This document shows positions 39,598 to 48,763 of a DNA stretch of 64,000 nucleotides, in pieces. The notes under the pieces were generated by a model, which searched no databases, was not told where the DNA came from, and saw only the letters and a program-made list of their open reading frames with translations. Position 1 is the first letter of the stretch, and every line of letters starts with the position of its first letter. Location of the stretch: assembly GCF_003710805.1 (NCBI RefSeq), contig NZ_RHHB01000001.1, positions 248,001-312,000 on the forward strand, read 5' to 3'. The translations under genes and the position numbers were made by a program. Origin of the DNA: Agromyces tardus (GTDB lineage Bacteria > Actinomycetota > Actinomycetes > Actinomycetales > Microbacteriaceae).

Positions 39598-42500
39598 ATG
39601 CGTTCGACGGGGTGGTCGGCAGGTGCGGGATCGGAATCGGCGGGTCGGGGGACCAGCAGCCGGGGGATCGGCAGCGGGCGCAGGCGCCGCGCTGCGGCAT
39701 CCGTCGCCGCGATGGCGCTCGTCGGCGCCGCGCTGTTCGGTGGGGCCGCAGCCGCGAGCGCCGCGCCACAACCGACGCAGGCGCCGGGTGCCCCAGGCGC
39801 CCAGGCGACCTGGACCACGGGAGCCAAGCAGGGGGTCGGCACCTCCACGACCCCGGACTCCAAGGTCTGGTACACCCTCTCGGAGGGCACGCTCGCCGAG
39901 GTCTACTACCCACGGGTCGACGTGGCGAACAGCCGCAGCCTCGAGCTCATCGTCACCGACGGCTCGACGTTCACCGACCTCGAGTCTCGCGACACGACGC
40001 ACGAGGTGAGCCTCGCCGACCCGCGGGCGCTCGTGTACACGCAGACCAATACCGACAAGGACGGCCGGTACCAGATCGTCAAGACGACGTTCACCGATCC
40101 CGCGCGCTCGAGCGTGATCATCGACCTGTCGGTCCGCTCGCTCGACGGCGGCACCTATCGGGTGTTCGCCCAGTACGACCCGTCGCTGGCCAACAGCGGC
40201 CGGCACGATTCGGCGCGGTTCTGGCGCGGAGCCCTCGTCGCGGAAGACTTGGCCGGCGACCCCGGCACCGGTGCTGACCCCATCGCCAGCGCCCTCGTCG
40301 CCGACAAGGGCTTCGTCGCGACGTCCAACGGGTTCGCCGGCGTCAGCGACGGCTGGACCGACCTCGCCGGCGATCGCCGCCTCGACAATCGCTACGCGCA
40401 GGCGCTCGACGGCAACGTCGTGCAGACCGCCGAGCTGAAGCTCACGGGGCCCGCGAAGAACGCCTCCGCGACCCTCGTGCTCGGATTCGGGGCATCCGCC
40501 GACGCTGCACGCAAGACCGCCCTCGCGAGCCTCGGCACGGCCGGCAAGGGCGCCGACGCAGCCGCCGCGGCCTACGCCGACGGCTGGCACGCCTACCTCG
40601 ACAGCGTCAGCGCGCCGCCGGCGAGCGTGGTCGGCGATGCCGGGCTCACCACCCAGTACCAGGTCGCCGCGATGACGCTGAAGGCGCACGAGGACAAGAC
40701 CTACCGGGGCGCGAACATCGCCTCGCTCACGATTCCGTGGGGCCAGGCGCAGAACGCGAACGAGGCCGGCGTCGGCGGGTACCACCTCGTGTGGGCGCGC
40801 GACCTCTACCAGGTCGCGACCGCGCAGATCGCACTCGGCGATTCGGATGCCGCGAACCGCTCCCTCGACTACCTCTTCGACGTGCAGCAGAAGAGCGACG
40901 GGTCGTTCCCGCAGAACTCGCTGCTCGACGGCACCCCGTACTGGGGTGGCCTGCAGCTCGACGAGGTCGCGTTCCCGATCGTGCTGGCCTGGTCGCTCGG
41001 GCGAACGGATGCCACGACCTGGGCCGAGCACGTGAAGACCGCCGCCGACTTCCTGGTCGCCCACGGCCCGTCGACGCCGCAGGAGCGCTGGGAGGAGGAG
41101 GGCGGCTACTCGCCGAGCACCATCGCCGCCGAGATCGCCGGACTCACGGCCGCCGCGTCGATCGCCGAGACGAACGGCGACGAGGCATCCGCCGCCATCT
41201 ACACGGGCGTGGCCGACGACTGGCAGCGCAAGGTGCAGGGCTGGACGTTCACCACCACGGGCCCGCTCGGCAACGGGCAGTACTACGAGCGCATCGACGA
41301 CAACGGCGACCCGAACGACGGGCACACGCTCGACATCAACAACGGCGGCGGCGCGTGGGACGAGCGCACGATCGTCGATGCCGGGTTCCTCGACCTGGTG
41401 CGCCTCGGCGTGAAGCCGGCCGCGGATGCCGCGATCATCGAATCGCTCCCCGAGGTCGATGCGACGATCAAGGTCGACACCCCGAACGGCGCGCTCTGGT
41501 ACCGCTACAACCACGACGGCTACGGCGAGAAGGCCGACGGGTCGCCCTACGACGGCACCGGCATCGGCCGGCTCTGGCCGCTCCTGTCGGGTGAGCGGGG
41601 CGAGTACGAGCTCGCGAACGGCCGCTCGGCCACGACGTTCCTCGACACGATGGCCGCAACCGCCAACGACGGGTACATGATCCCCGAGCAGGTCTGGGAC
41701 CAGCCGGATGCCGCGGGCTTCGTGCTCGGCGAGGGCACCGGCTCGGCGACGCCGCTGGCCTGGTCGATGGCCGCGTTCGTGCGGCTCGCCCAGTCGATCG
41801 ACGCAGGCAGGCCGGTCGCGACGCCCTCCGTCGTCGCCGACCGCTACGCCGGCGGCGCGCTTCCGGCCGGACCGAGCCTCACCGTCACGGAGCCGGTCGC
41901 CGGCGCCGTCACCACCGAGTCGACCGTCACGGTCGCGGGCTCGACCGACGCGGCATCCGTGTGGGTGGCGGTCGGCGGGCACGCCGTCGAGGCATCCGTC
42001 ATCGGGGGCGCCTTCACCGCGGAGGTGCCCGTCGTGCTCGGCGCGAACACCATCACCGTGGTGGCGGTGGGCGCCGACGGCGGCACGACGGCCGTGCAGG
42101 TGCGGATCACGTCGACGAACTTCGGCACGGCGGTCGGCACGGTCGACGACCCCACGGGCGACGACAACGGCCCGGGCGACTACGTGTACCCGACGAACGG
42201 CGCCTTCAACCCCGGCGCGTTCGACCTCACCCAGCTCGGCGTCTACGACGACGGCAACTCGATCAACTTCGTCACGACGCTCGCGGGTGAGATCAACAAC
42301 CCGTGGGGCGGCAACCAGATGTCGGTGCAGCGGGTGGACGTCTACGTGAGCACGGATGCCGCGGGCGCCGCCGTCGCGGCCCGGCCCGGCACCAACGCGA
42401 ACCTCGCCCACCCGTACGACTTCGTCGTCGGCGGATCGGGATTCATCCAGCCTGCCGTGCGCGATGCGACCGACGCGGTGCTCGCGAACGCCACCCTGCT

Positions 42501-42876
42501 CGTGCTGCCCGCGACGCACCAGATCGCGATGTCGGTGCCGAAGGGCGTGTTCGACGGGGTCGACCTCGCGAGCGCGACGTACCAGGTCGCCCTGATGTCG
42601 CACGCGGATCCGAACGGCGAGGGCACCGGCGGCATCCGGCCGGTCTACGACTTCGACTACTGGAACACGAGCCCCGACATCGGGTTCGGCTGGATCAAGG
42701 AGTACCGCTTCGGCGGCGGCGCCGGCGTGTGGACCGGCGACACCGACGCGCACGACACCGACACGCGCGACCCCAACACCATCGACGTGCTCGTGCCCGA
42801 CGGCGCGACACAGTCGACGGTGCTCGACTGGCGCGCAGGGTCGCCCGTGGTGCTGCCGTACGTGCCGCTGGGGTAG
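39598..42876 (+). CDS. Secreted multidomain GH15 enzyme (glucodextranase/glucoamylase-like)
   Basis: About 1092 aa. An Arg-rich N terminus plus hydrophobic 'AAASVAAMALVGAALFGGAAAASAAP' is a signal peptide, possibly Tat (RRRRAA). Domain order: N-terminal beta sandwich (about 50-310), GH15 (alpha/alpha) barrel (about 320-740) with Glu in 'WEEEGGYSPST' near 498 and 'SGERGEYELA' near 665 as acid and base candidates, an Ig-like domain (about 755-835, 'LTVTEPVAGAVTTESTVTVAGST'), and a C-terminal glucodextranase-type domain (about 840-1085). It should cleave alpha-glucans (dextran, starch or pullulan-type) outside the cell. GAGGAG lies before the ATG at 39598. Confidence 0.92.
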   Translation: MRSTGWSAGAGSESAGRGTSSRGIGSGRRRRAAASVAAMALVGAALFGGAAAASAAPQPTQAPGAPGAQATWTTGAKQGVGTSTTPDSKVWYTLSEGTLAEVYYPRVDVANSRSLELIVTDGSTFTDLESRDTTHEVSLADPRALVYTQTNTDKDGRYQIVKTTFTDPARSSVIIDLSVRSLDGGTYRVFAQYDPSLANSGRHDSARFWRGALVAEDLAGDPGTGADPIASALVADKGFVATSNGFAGVSDGWTDLAGDRRLDNRYAQALDGNVVQTAELKLTGPAKNASATLVLGFGASADAARKTALASLGTAGKGADAAAAAYADGWHAYLDSVSAPPASVVGDAGLTTQYQVAAMTLKAHEDKTYRGANIASLTIPWGQAQNANEAGVGGYHLVWARDLYQVATAQIALGDSDAANRSLDYLFDVQQKSDGSFPQNSLLDGTPYWGGLQLDEVAFPIVLAWSLGRTDATTWAEHVKTAADFLVAHGPSTPQERWEEEGGYSPSTIAAEIAGLTAAASIAETNGDEASAAIYTGVADDWQRKVQGWTFTTTGPLGNGQYYERIDDNGDPNDGHTLDINNGGGAWDERTIVDAGFLDLVRLGVKPAADAAIIESLPEVDATIKVDTPNGALWYRYNHDGYGEKADGSPYDGTGIGRLWPLLSGERGEYELANGRSATTFLDTMAATANDGYMIPEQVWDQPDAAGFVLGEGTGSATPLAWSMAAFVRLAQSIDAGRPVATPSVVADRYAGGALPAGPSLTVTEPVAGAVTTESTVTVAGSTDAASVWVAVGGHAVEASVIGGAFTAEVPVVLGANTITVVAVGADGGTTAVQVRITSTNFGTAVGTVDDPTGDDNGPGDYVYPTNGAFNPGAFDLTQLGVYDDGNSINFVTTLAGEINNPWGGNQMSVQRVDVYVSTDAAGAAVAARPGTNANLAHPYDFVVGGSGFIQPAVRDATDAVLANATLLVLPATHQIAMSVPKGVFDGVDLASATYQVALMSHADPNGEGTGGIRPVYDFDYWNTSPDIGFGWIKEYRFGGGAGVWTGDTDAHDTDTRDPNTIDVLVPDGATQSTVLDWRAGSPVVLPYVPLG

Positions 42877-42904
42877 TCCTCGAGCCGAGGAACCGGGGAC
42901 ACGC

Positions 42905-43594
42905 TCAGTCGGGCAGGTCGATCGACTCGAGCGCCACGCTGAAGCCATCACCGGGCGGCAGGTCGTCGGCGAAGGAGACATCCGGTTGGAAGGTGCTGCC
43001 GCGCACCACGAGCCACGACCCGTCGAGCGGCACCAGCACCACGCGTTCGTCGCCGCCCCACCCGAACGGCATCGCCTCGACGGCCAGCCAGCCCGTCTCC
43101 GTCTTCGCCCTGGCGTCGATCTGGGTGGCGGCCACGCCGTCGACCATGACCTCGCGCTGGTCGAGGATCTCGAGGTCGGGGTGCGACAGCGTCCACGCCA
43201 CTGGGTCGGCCGGAACGGCTTCGGGCTCCGTCGACCCCGGCGCATATGCCACGTCGGGTACGTAGGCGATGAGGTCGCTCCAGACCTCGTCGTCGGGGGG
43301 CGTGCCGGGCGGGACGGGGAGCTGATGCACGAGCTGGCCCTGGATGCGGTCGGTCGTGTTCCACGGCGCCGCGAGGATGCCGATCGTCGTGCCGTCGGTG
43401 AACGCGAAGGTGCCCTCGACCGTCGCCGGCGCGGCCGCATCGGCGCTCTCCGGTGCCTTCGCGGATGGCGACGCCGACGCGTCGGCGGTGGACTGGGCTT
43501 CGCCGGCGGCGCCGGAGGGAGCGCAGGCGGTGGTCGCGAGCAGCAGGCAGCCGGTCGCGGCGAGGAGGACCGTTCGGATCTCGATGCTGGACAT
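42905..43594 (-). CDS. Hypothetical lipoprotein
   Basis: About 229 aa. The signal peptide 'TVLLAATGCLLLATTAC' gives a lipobox with Cys near 24. A Ser/Ala/Pro-rich linker (about 25-60) leads to a globular domain with 'VEGTFAFTDGTTIGILAAPWNTTD' and 'QREVMVDGVAATQIDARAKTETGWLAVEAMPFGWGGDERVVLVPLDGSWLVVRGSTF', which resembles no family I can name. It converges on the GH15 gene and diverges from the LuxR-type gene. Confidence 0.82.
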   Translation of the reverse strand: MSSIEIRTVLLAATGCLLLATTACAPSGAAGEAQSTADASASPSAKAPESADAAAPATVEGTFAFTDGTTIGILAAPWNTTDRIQGQLVHQLPVPPGTPPDDEVWSDLIAYVPDVAYAPGSTEPEAVPADPVAWTLSHPDLEILDQREVMVDGVAATQIDARAKTETGWLAVEAMPFGWGGDERVVLVPLDGSWLVVRGSTFQPDVSFADDLPPGDGFSVALESIDLPD

Positions 43595-43732
43595 GGTCGC
43601 ACCCTAGATCCGGCTGGAGGCCCCTGTCTGGTGGCGCTTCCGCCACTGTCGCCCGACGGCTCACGGCACGACACGAGGTGCTCGGTGCTGGCCCTGAAGG
43701 CGATCACCGCGCGAGGGGAGGAGAATACGCGC

Positions 43733-44476
43733 ATGGTGGGGGCCCGTTTCGAAGCCGACGTCATCAGTCTCGCCCGCGCTGGCGCGGAGGGAGCCGAGGT
43801 CATGCCGGAGGCGCTCGCGCTCCTCGACCGCCACATCGGTGCGACGGTGCTCAGCGTCTCGATGATGTCGCTCGGCAGCGAGGTTCCTGCCGAGGTGGCG
43901 TTGCGCGGCTCCGCCCCGCTCACCGCCGCCGAGACCGCCGAGTGGCAGCGGCTCATCGGCACGCACCCGTACTTCGCGCACATCGTCACGAGCACGCCCA
44001 GCACGTCGCGGCTCACCGACGTGGTCGACCTCGAGCGGTTCCAGCACAGCGAGGTCTACGAGCGGCTGCTGCAGCCGAGGGCCTCGCGGTACCAGGTCGC
44101 GCTGCCCCTCGAACGAACGCCGCACCGGATGGTGCTGATGTCGCTCTGGCGCGATCGGGCCGACTTCACCGACGACGAGGTCGTCGCCCTCGAACTGTTC
44201 CGCACCGCGGTCGCCGCGGCACTCGCGTTCCGCGCCGCGATCGAGTCGCTGCAGTCGCGTGCCCGAGTGACGGACGCCGCACCCCGACGCCTCACGCCGC
44301 GACAGCGGCAGGTCGCCGCGCTCGTCGAGCTCGGCCTGACGAACGGGCAGATCGGCGCTCGCCTGGGCCTCACCGAGCGGACGGTCCGCAAGCACGTCGG
44401 CGACCTGTTCGTCGCGCTCGAGTGCGACAGTCGCACCCTGATCGCGGTGCGCTGGCGCGCGGCGGCACCGTCCTGA
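43733..44476 (+). CDS. LuxR-type transcriptional regulator
   Basis: About 247 aa. The last 65 residues are a LuxR helix-turn-helix ('RRLTPRQRQVAALVELGLTNGQIGARLGLTERTVRKHVGDLFVALECDSRTLIAVRW'). The first 170 residues form a GAF-like sensor ('ALALLDRHIGATVLSVSMMSLGSE ... SRYQVALPLERTPHRMVLMSLWRDRADFTDDEVVALELFRTAVAAAL'). No phosphoacceptor domain is present, so it responds to a ligand or a general signal. GGGGAGGAG lies 11 bases before the ATG at 43733. Its target is not evident. Confidence 0.9.
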   Translation: MVGARFEADVISLARAGAEGAEVMPEALALLDRHIGATVLSVSMMSLGSEVPAEVALRGSAPLTAAETAEWQRLIGTHPYFAHIVTSTPSTSRLTDVVDLERFQHSEVYERLLQPRASRYQVALPLERTPHRMVLMSLWRDRADFTDDEVVALELFRTAVAAALAFRAAIESLQSRARVTDAAPRRLTPRQRQVAALVELGLTNGQIGARLGLTERTVRKHVGDLFVALECDSRTLIAVRWRAAAPS

Positions 44477-44485
44477 ACACCGCTC

Positions 44486-44556
44486 GCCGGTCGAGGAGCG
44501 CGCAGCGCGTATCGAGGCCCCTGCCGGTCGAGGAGCGCGCAGCGCGTATCGAGACC
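44486..44556. repeat. Interspersed palindromic element, two tandem copies
   Basis: Copies at 44486-44519 and 44523-44556 with core GGTCGAGGAGCGCGCAG and CGTATCGAG(A/G)CC. They lie in the gap between the convergent LuxR-type gene (ends 44476) and membrane protein gene (ends 44609), the position of a bidirectional transcription end. Confidence 0.85.
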
Positions 44557-44608
44557 ACGCTCACCCGTCAGGCGCTCGCCCCGAGTCCGGGCGTTCGCCG
44601 TCGCGGCG

Positions 44609-45391
44609 CTACCCGAGCGGCACGCGGAACAGCTCGGTGCGTGCCACCACCCGGTCGCGCTCTGCGGTGAGCTCGAGCCGCCGGGGGTCGGCGAGGTACG
44701 CGTCGAGCAGTTCCTGGCTCGGGACCGCGTAGAGCTGGACCTCGGTCGGATGCTCCGGCCCGCGATCGCTGCGCAGCCGCTCGATCACCTGGACGCCGTA
44801 GTCCGCAAGCAGTGCGAGCACGCGATCCTCGTAGGCGACGAGGTCGTCCTCGAGTCCCGGCCGGGCCCAGAGCAGGCAGCACAGGGTGAACGAGCCGGCA
44901 GCTCCCTCGCCGACGGGGGCGCCGGCCGCCTTCCGCCCCGCTGGGCGCCACGATCGGTCGCCCCATCGCAGCACTCCCTCGACGCCGGAGTACCCCGCGC
45001 CGTGCACCAGCATCGCCACGAACGCGCTGCCGAGCAGCACCGCCCCGGCGATCCAGCTGACGTCCCAGAACGTCGTGACGATGCCGGCGAACGCGGTGCC
45101 CATCGCGAGCGAGCGCGCCACGGTCACGCTGCGCGACGACGCGAGGCGATGGCGGTACAGCTCCTGCCCGTTCAGCATGATCAGCGCGGCGAGCATCGGG
45201 ATGGCGACGGCGAAGAGGATGAGGCTCGTCAGCCCGAGCGGCGACGGAGCGGCATCCGTGATCAGGGGCTGCGCGAGCACGACGCTGATGCCGACGAGGC
45301 CGCCGTACATGAGGTTGTTCTGCCGCAGCCATTCGTCGGCGAGGCCGGGTTCGCGCCGCAGCTCCTGCTCGATGTACTCGTCGTCGCGCAC
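44609..45391 (-). CDS. Membrane protein fused to a DUF1330-like domain
   Basis: About 260 aa. Residues about 25-155 contain four predicted membrane segments ('LMYGGLVGISVVLAQPLI', 'LTSLILFAVAIPMLAALIML', 'VARSLAMGTAFAGIVTTF', 'IAGAVLLGSAFVAMLVHGAG'). Residues about 175-260 form a DUF1330-type ferredoxin-like barrel ('LEDDLVAYEDRVLALLADYGVQVIERLRSD ... VQLYAVPSQELLDAYLADPRRLELTAERDRVVARTELFRV'). The fusion suggests a membrane-tethered ligand-binding or enzymatic barrel. The GTG at 45391 has GGAGG four bases upstream; in-frame ATGs further up are possible. Confidence 0.8.
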   Translation of the reverse strand: MRDDEYIEQELRREPGLADEWLRQNNLMYGGLVGISVVLAQPLITDAAPSPLGLTSLILFAVAIPMLAALIMLNGQELYRHRLASSRSVTVARSLAMGTAFAGIVTTFWDVSWIAGAVLLGSAFVAMLVHGAGYSGVEGVLRWGDRSWRPAGRKAAGAPVGEGAAGSFTLCCLLWARPGLEDDLVAYEDRVLALLADYGVQVIERLRSDRGPEHPTEVQLYAVPSQELLDAYLADPRRLELTAERDRVVARTELFRVPLG

Positions 45392-45592
45392 CGCGCCTCC
45401 GTTCGGACCCTCGTGGGCATTCTGCCAGTGTGGCGTGGACCGAATGTCCCCCATCGTCCGCGGAACCGCGCCGTTCGTGCCCCCTTCGGGTGGCATTATG
45501 CAGGTACATATGATAGGCAAGGCATGAGTCGAGCCCGCTCCTTGGGCACGGTATCAATGGCGATATCGCGACCGAAGAGCGAGGAGACAGCC

Positions 45593-46312
45593 ATGAGCGC
45601 ACGCGCTTTCACCACCAGACTGGCCACCGTCGGGGCCGTGATCGGGCTGGCATTGGCGACACTGACGGCCGTCGCGCCGGCATCGGCACAGCCCATGTCG
45701 GGCACGAGCCAGACCACCACGGCGACGTACAGCTGCAGCTACTTCAGCGGCCGCACGGTGACCGCCGACACCGTCAGCGTGAGTCCCGTTGCGCTCAAGA
45801 AGGGCGAGGTCATCGGCGTGACGGTCTCTCCGGCGCGCACCGGCGACACGATCATCCTGAGCGTCGGCTCCGGCTTCACCGTCAACATGTACGAGGCCGC
45901 AGCCACGTCGGGCCTCAAGTTCACGGCACCGGCCGACGGCAGCTACGGCCTCGGCTGGTCGCTCGAGGCATCCGGAACTCGCCCGTCGAGCATCACCTGG
46001 TCGTTCACCTGCTCGTCGGGCGGCACGTCGACGACCATCGCCGACGCCGACCGCGACGGCGTCGCCGACAGCAGCGACTCGTGCCCCTCGACCACGCTGC
46101 CCGACTCCGTGAAGAAGCCCCTCTCGGGTCGCTACTCCGCCCGCTCGACCGGCAGCTTCCTCGACGGCACGGGCGTCTCCTCGGGCCTCAAGGTGATCGA
46201 CACCGGCGGATGCTCCGCGACGCAGATCGTGAAGGCGCTCGGCCTCGGCCGCACCGACCAGCAGTCGGGCATCACGCTCACCACGCTGAAGAACTGGGCG
46301 GCCACGCACTAG
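45593..46312 (+). CDS. Secreted protein with a calcium-binding TSP3-like repeat
   Basis: About 239 aa. A Sec signal peptide ('LATVGAVIGLALATLTAVAPASAQ') cleaves near 33. The mature protein has a beta-rich domain with a disulfide candidate pair (CSY and FTCSSG), then 'DADRDGVADSSDSCPSTT' near 160-177, a thrombospondin type 3-like calcium loop, and a C-terminal helical part. It is exported and probably structural or adhesive. GAGGAG precedes the ATG at 45593, and TATGAT at 45508-45513 is a possible -10. The gap 45392-45592 contains nothing else I can identify. Confidence 0.82.
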   Translation: MSARAFTTRLATVGAVIGLALATLTAVAPASAQPMSGTSQTTTATYSCSYFSGRTVTADTVSVSPVALKKGEVIGVTVSPARTGDTIILSVGSGFTVNMYEAAATSGLKFTAPADGSYGLGWSLEASGTRPSSITWSFTCSSGGTSTTIADADRDGVADSSDSCPSTTLPDSVKKPLSGRYSARSTGSFLDGTGVSSGLKVIDTGGCSATQIVKALGLGRTDQQSGITLTTLKNWAATH

Positions 46313-46325
46313 CCGCTCGCGCGTC

Positions 46326-46484
46326 GCCGGTCGAGCAGCGCGCAGCGCGTATCGAGTCCAGGCGTGGCGACGCGCCCGCTCGCGCGTCGCCGGTCGAGTG
46401 GCGCGTAGCGCGTATCGAGATCAGGCGTGCGGAGACCGCACCTGGCGGGTCTCGATACGGCGCAGCGCGCCTACTCGACCGGCG
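46326..46484. repeat. Interspersed palindromic element, three copies
   Basis: Copies at 46326-46359 and 46390-46422 are in one orientation; 46448-46484 is inverted. The first two are separated by a 25-base duplicated spacer (CGCGCCCGCTCGCGCGTCGCC-like words also precede the first copy). They fill the gap between the convergent secreted protein gene and NTF2-like gene. Confidence 0.85.
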
Positions 46485-46491
46485 AGATGCG

Positions 46492-46896
46492 TCAGCCCGC
46501 CGACGAGATCGAGTCGGCGTGGCGGTGCACGACCCGCCAGTCGCCGTTCTCGCGGCGGTACACCTGCGTGGCCCGCAGCGTGAACGTCCGCGGCGCGCCA
46601 TCCATCGAGGTCGCGACGCGCTCGTACCCCACCGTGTACGCCATGTCGCCGCGCACGTCGAACGAGATCAGGTCGAACTCGTAGTCGGTGCAGTTCGAGA
46701 AGCTCGACGCGACCGCGTCGAACGCCTCCACCAGTTCGCTGCGACTCGTCGCGTTGCGCCAGGCGCCGAGCACGCTCACCGGCTCCTCGCTCGACCAGAT
46801 CGCCCGTCTCGGTCCGTCGTCGCCGTTGAACAGGGCTCGCTCGGCCCGCGCGAGCGACGTGTGCACCCAGGTCAGGAACTCCTCGCGGTCATTCAT
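46492..46896 (-). CDS. NTF2-like/SnoaL-type protein
   Basis: About 134 aa. The N-terminal helices 'REEFLTWVHTSLARAERALFNGDDGPRRAIWSSEEPVSVLGAW' and the strands 'MAYTVGYERVATSMDGAPRTFTLRATQVYRRENGDWRVVHRHAD' are a full NTF2-like fold as in ketosteroid-isomerase-like proteins of the DUF4440/SnoaL group. A role in detoxification or as a small binding protein is possible; none can be assigned. The ATG at 46896 marks the fold start. Confidence 0.88.
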   Translation of the reverse strand: MNDREEFLTWVHTSLARAERALFNGDDGPRRAIWSSEEPVSVLGAWRNATSRSELVEAFDAVASSFSNCTDYEFDLISFDVRGDMAYTVGYERVATSMDGAPRTFTLRATQVYRRENGDWRVVHRHADSISSAG

Positions 46897-46945
46897 GGGA
46901 TCAGCATGCTCCTCACCGACGGTGCCGCGCGAGGGGCAGTTGCGC

Positions 46946-48148
46946 TCAGGTGAGACGCTCGAGCACCTGCAGGGCTGCGCCGGCGCCGTCCTCCTGCGAC
47001 ATCCGCTCGGCGACGGATGCCGCGGCCGCCGCGTGCTCGGGTGCCTCCGCAAACGCCTCCGCGAGTCGGCCCGCAGTGAGCCGGCGCTGCGGGATGGGAG
47101 CCGGACCCAGCCCGCGGCGCTGCAGCAGCGAACCCCAGAACGGCTGGTCGGCGATGAACGGCACCACGACCGAGACGGTGCTCGCCGCGAGCGCGGCCTG
47201 CACGGTGCCGATGCCGCCGTGGTGCACGGCCAGGGCGGCCCGCGGAAGCACGGCGGCGTGGTCGACCGAGCGAGTCACGAGCACGTCGGCGCCGCGCGAG
47301 TCATCGGGCACGGCGATGCCGCCGAGTCCGGTCGCGACGAGGAGCCGCAGTCCGCGCGCCCGCGCCGCCGCGACGAGCGCACGCCCGCGCGCCGCGGGGT
47401 CGCCCGCGGCCATCGAGCCGAAGCCCGCGTAGGCGAACGCGCCGCCGTGCACGAAGGCGTCGACGGCCGGGTCGGGCGTCATGGCATCCGTCGTCGTCGG
47501 CGCGGCCCGCCAGGGCCCGGTCAGCACGACCGAGTCGGGCCAGTCGGCCGGGCGCGGCAGGATCGCGGGGCTGATCGGGAGCAGCGTGGCGGCCGGCGGT
47601 GACGAGTGCCGGGGCCGCCGTACGCGCATCACCGCGGCTGCATCGTCGACCTCCCGGCGGAACATCGCGCCGGCCGCCGATGCCGCCCGGTAGGTGAGCG
47701 GGTTGAACGGTCCGAGGCCGCGCGTCACCGTGCCGGCCGCGGGGAACTCCCGAGTCGGCGTCATGGCGGGCACCATCTCGACGAGCACGTGCGGGATGCC
47801 GAGCGCGTCCGCTATGAGCGGCGCCGAGAGCACCTTCGGATGGGCCACGATCGCGTCGGGCCGGAACTCCTGCGCGGCGTGCGCCGCGTTCACGATCACG
47901 CCGCGCATCACCGGGCGCACCACCTCGCGCAGGTTGCGCATCGCCGCGATCGGCGACACGCCCTGCGACTCGATCATCGCCGAGAAGTCCACGCCGAGGC
48001 TGCGCACGTCGACGCCGTTGGTGTCGACGCCCGAGCGGTCGGGCGCCGCGACGAGCACCGTATGACCGGATGCCGCGGCGCGGCGTGCCAGCGCCACGAA
48101 CGGCTCGACGTCGCCGCGTGACCCTGCGGTCACCAGCAGGATCCTCAT
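46946..48148 (-). CDS. Family 1 (MGT/UGT-type) glycosyltransferase
   Basis: About 400 aa. It opens 'RILLVTAGSRGDVEPFVALARRAAASGHTVLVAAPD', as in sterol/antibiotic glycosyltransferases, and has the C-terminal donor-binding signature 'VTRSVDHAAVLPRAALAVHHGGIGTVQAALAASTVSVVVPFIADQPFWGSLLQRRGLGP' near 285-345 (HHGGxGT and DQ). It should move a sugar from a nucleotide donor to a small hydrophobic acceptor. The ATG overlaps the TetR gene stop (ATGA), so it is co-translated with a repressor, as expected for an inducible drug- or metabolite-glycosylating enzyme. Confidence 0.93.
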   Translation of the reverse strand: MRILLVTAGSRGDVEPFVALARRAAASGHTVLVAAPDRSGVDTNGVDVRSLGVDFSAMIESQGVSPIAAMRNLREVVRPVMRGVIVNAAHAAQEFRPDAIVAHPKVLSAPLIADALGIPHVLVEMVPAMTPTREFPAAGTVTRGLGPFNPLTYRAASAAGAMFRREVDDAAAVMRVRRPRHSSPPAATLLPISPAILPRPADWPDSVVLTGPWRAAPTTTDAMTPDPAVDAFVHGGAFAYAGFGSMAAGDPAARGRALVAAARARGLRLLVATGLGGIAVPDDSRGADVLVTRSVDHAAVLPRAALAVHHGGIGTVQAALAASTVSVVVPFIADQPFWGSLLQRRGLGPAPIPQRRLTAGRLAEAFAEAPEHAAAAASVAERMSQEDGAGAALQVLERLT

Positions 48149-48756
48149 GATGCCTCCTCGGCGGCGAGGCCGGCGGCGGCGAGGAGCCGTTCGTCGGTGG
48201 TGAGTCCGTCCGTGTAGAGCTCAGCGAGGGGTACTGCGATGCGGCCCAGGGCGGCGCCGGCGTCGCCGCCGGCCCACGCGGTGAGCCGGTCGAGCAGCAG
48301 GAACGGCGCAACGCCGAGCAGCACGAGCGCGGCGGCCTGCGCGTCGGGGTCGCGCGAGGCGCGGAGCCATCCGCTCGCCGACCCCTCGGCGATCATCGCG
48401 CGAGCCACCTCGAGCAGCCGGTCGAAGAGCGCTTCGGATGCTGCGCCGCCGTCGCCGAGCATGCGCGCCACGTAGGGGCCGAACGTGCCGAGCACCTCGC
48501 CGAGCACGTCGGACGGCGACGCCGCGGCATCCTGCTTCTCGGCGATGAACCCCACGACGCGCGCGTCGCACTCCTCGCGGAGCGCCTGCTTGGTGCCGAA
48601 GTGGTGGGTCACGAGGGCGGTGCTCACGCCCGCGTGCGCCGCGATGTCGCGCATCGTGGCGCCGTCGTAGCCGTGGGCCGCGAACCGGTCGAGCGCGCTC
48701 GCGACGATGCGCGCTCGCGCGGTGAGGTCGCCGTCGACGACCGGGGCTGTACGCAT
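48145..48756 (-). CDS. TetR-family repressor of the glycosyltransferase operon
   Basis: About 203 aa. DNA-binding domain near 12-60: 'ARIVASALDRFAAHGYDGATMRDIAAHAGVSTALVTHHFGTKQALREE'. The C-terminal ligand domain is unassigned. The ATG at 48756 (or 48765, three codons earlier) lies inside a palindrome, so the protein probably represses its own operon by binding over the start. The gene overlaps the glycosyltransferase gene by four bases. The ligand may be the compound that the glycosyltransferase modifies. Confidence 0.92.
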   Translation of the reverse strand: MRTAPVVDGDLTARARIVASALDRFAAHGYDGATMRDIAAHAGVSTALVTHHFGTKQALREECDARVVGFIAEKQDAAASPSDVLGEVLGTFGPYVARMLGDGGAASEALFDRLLEVARAMIAEGSASGWLRASRDPDAQAAALVLLGVAPFLLLDRLTAWAGGDAGAALGRIAVPLAELYTDGLTTDERLLAAAGLAAEEAS

Positions 48757-48763
48757 GTACAGC
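48746..48763. promoter_or_regulatory. Probable TetR operator over the start codon
   Basis: GCTGTAC-GCAT-GTACAGC, a perfect dyad of seven-base arms. It covers the ATG of the TetR gene. A half-site GTACAG recurs at 48776-48781. If transcripts begin close to the start codon, binding here would block both initiation of transcription and the ribosome site. Confidence 0.75.

Noticed and set aside
39571-44016. Very long open frame on the minus strand (about 1480 codons) opposite the GH15 and LuxR genes
   Set aside because: It is an Arg/Gly/Ala-rich antisense frame produced by high GC; the opposite strand has recognisable domains and correct starts.
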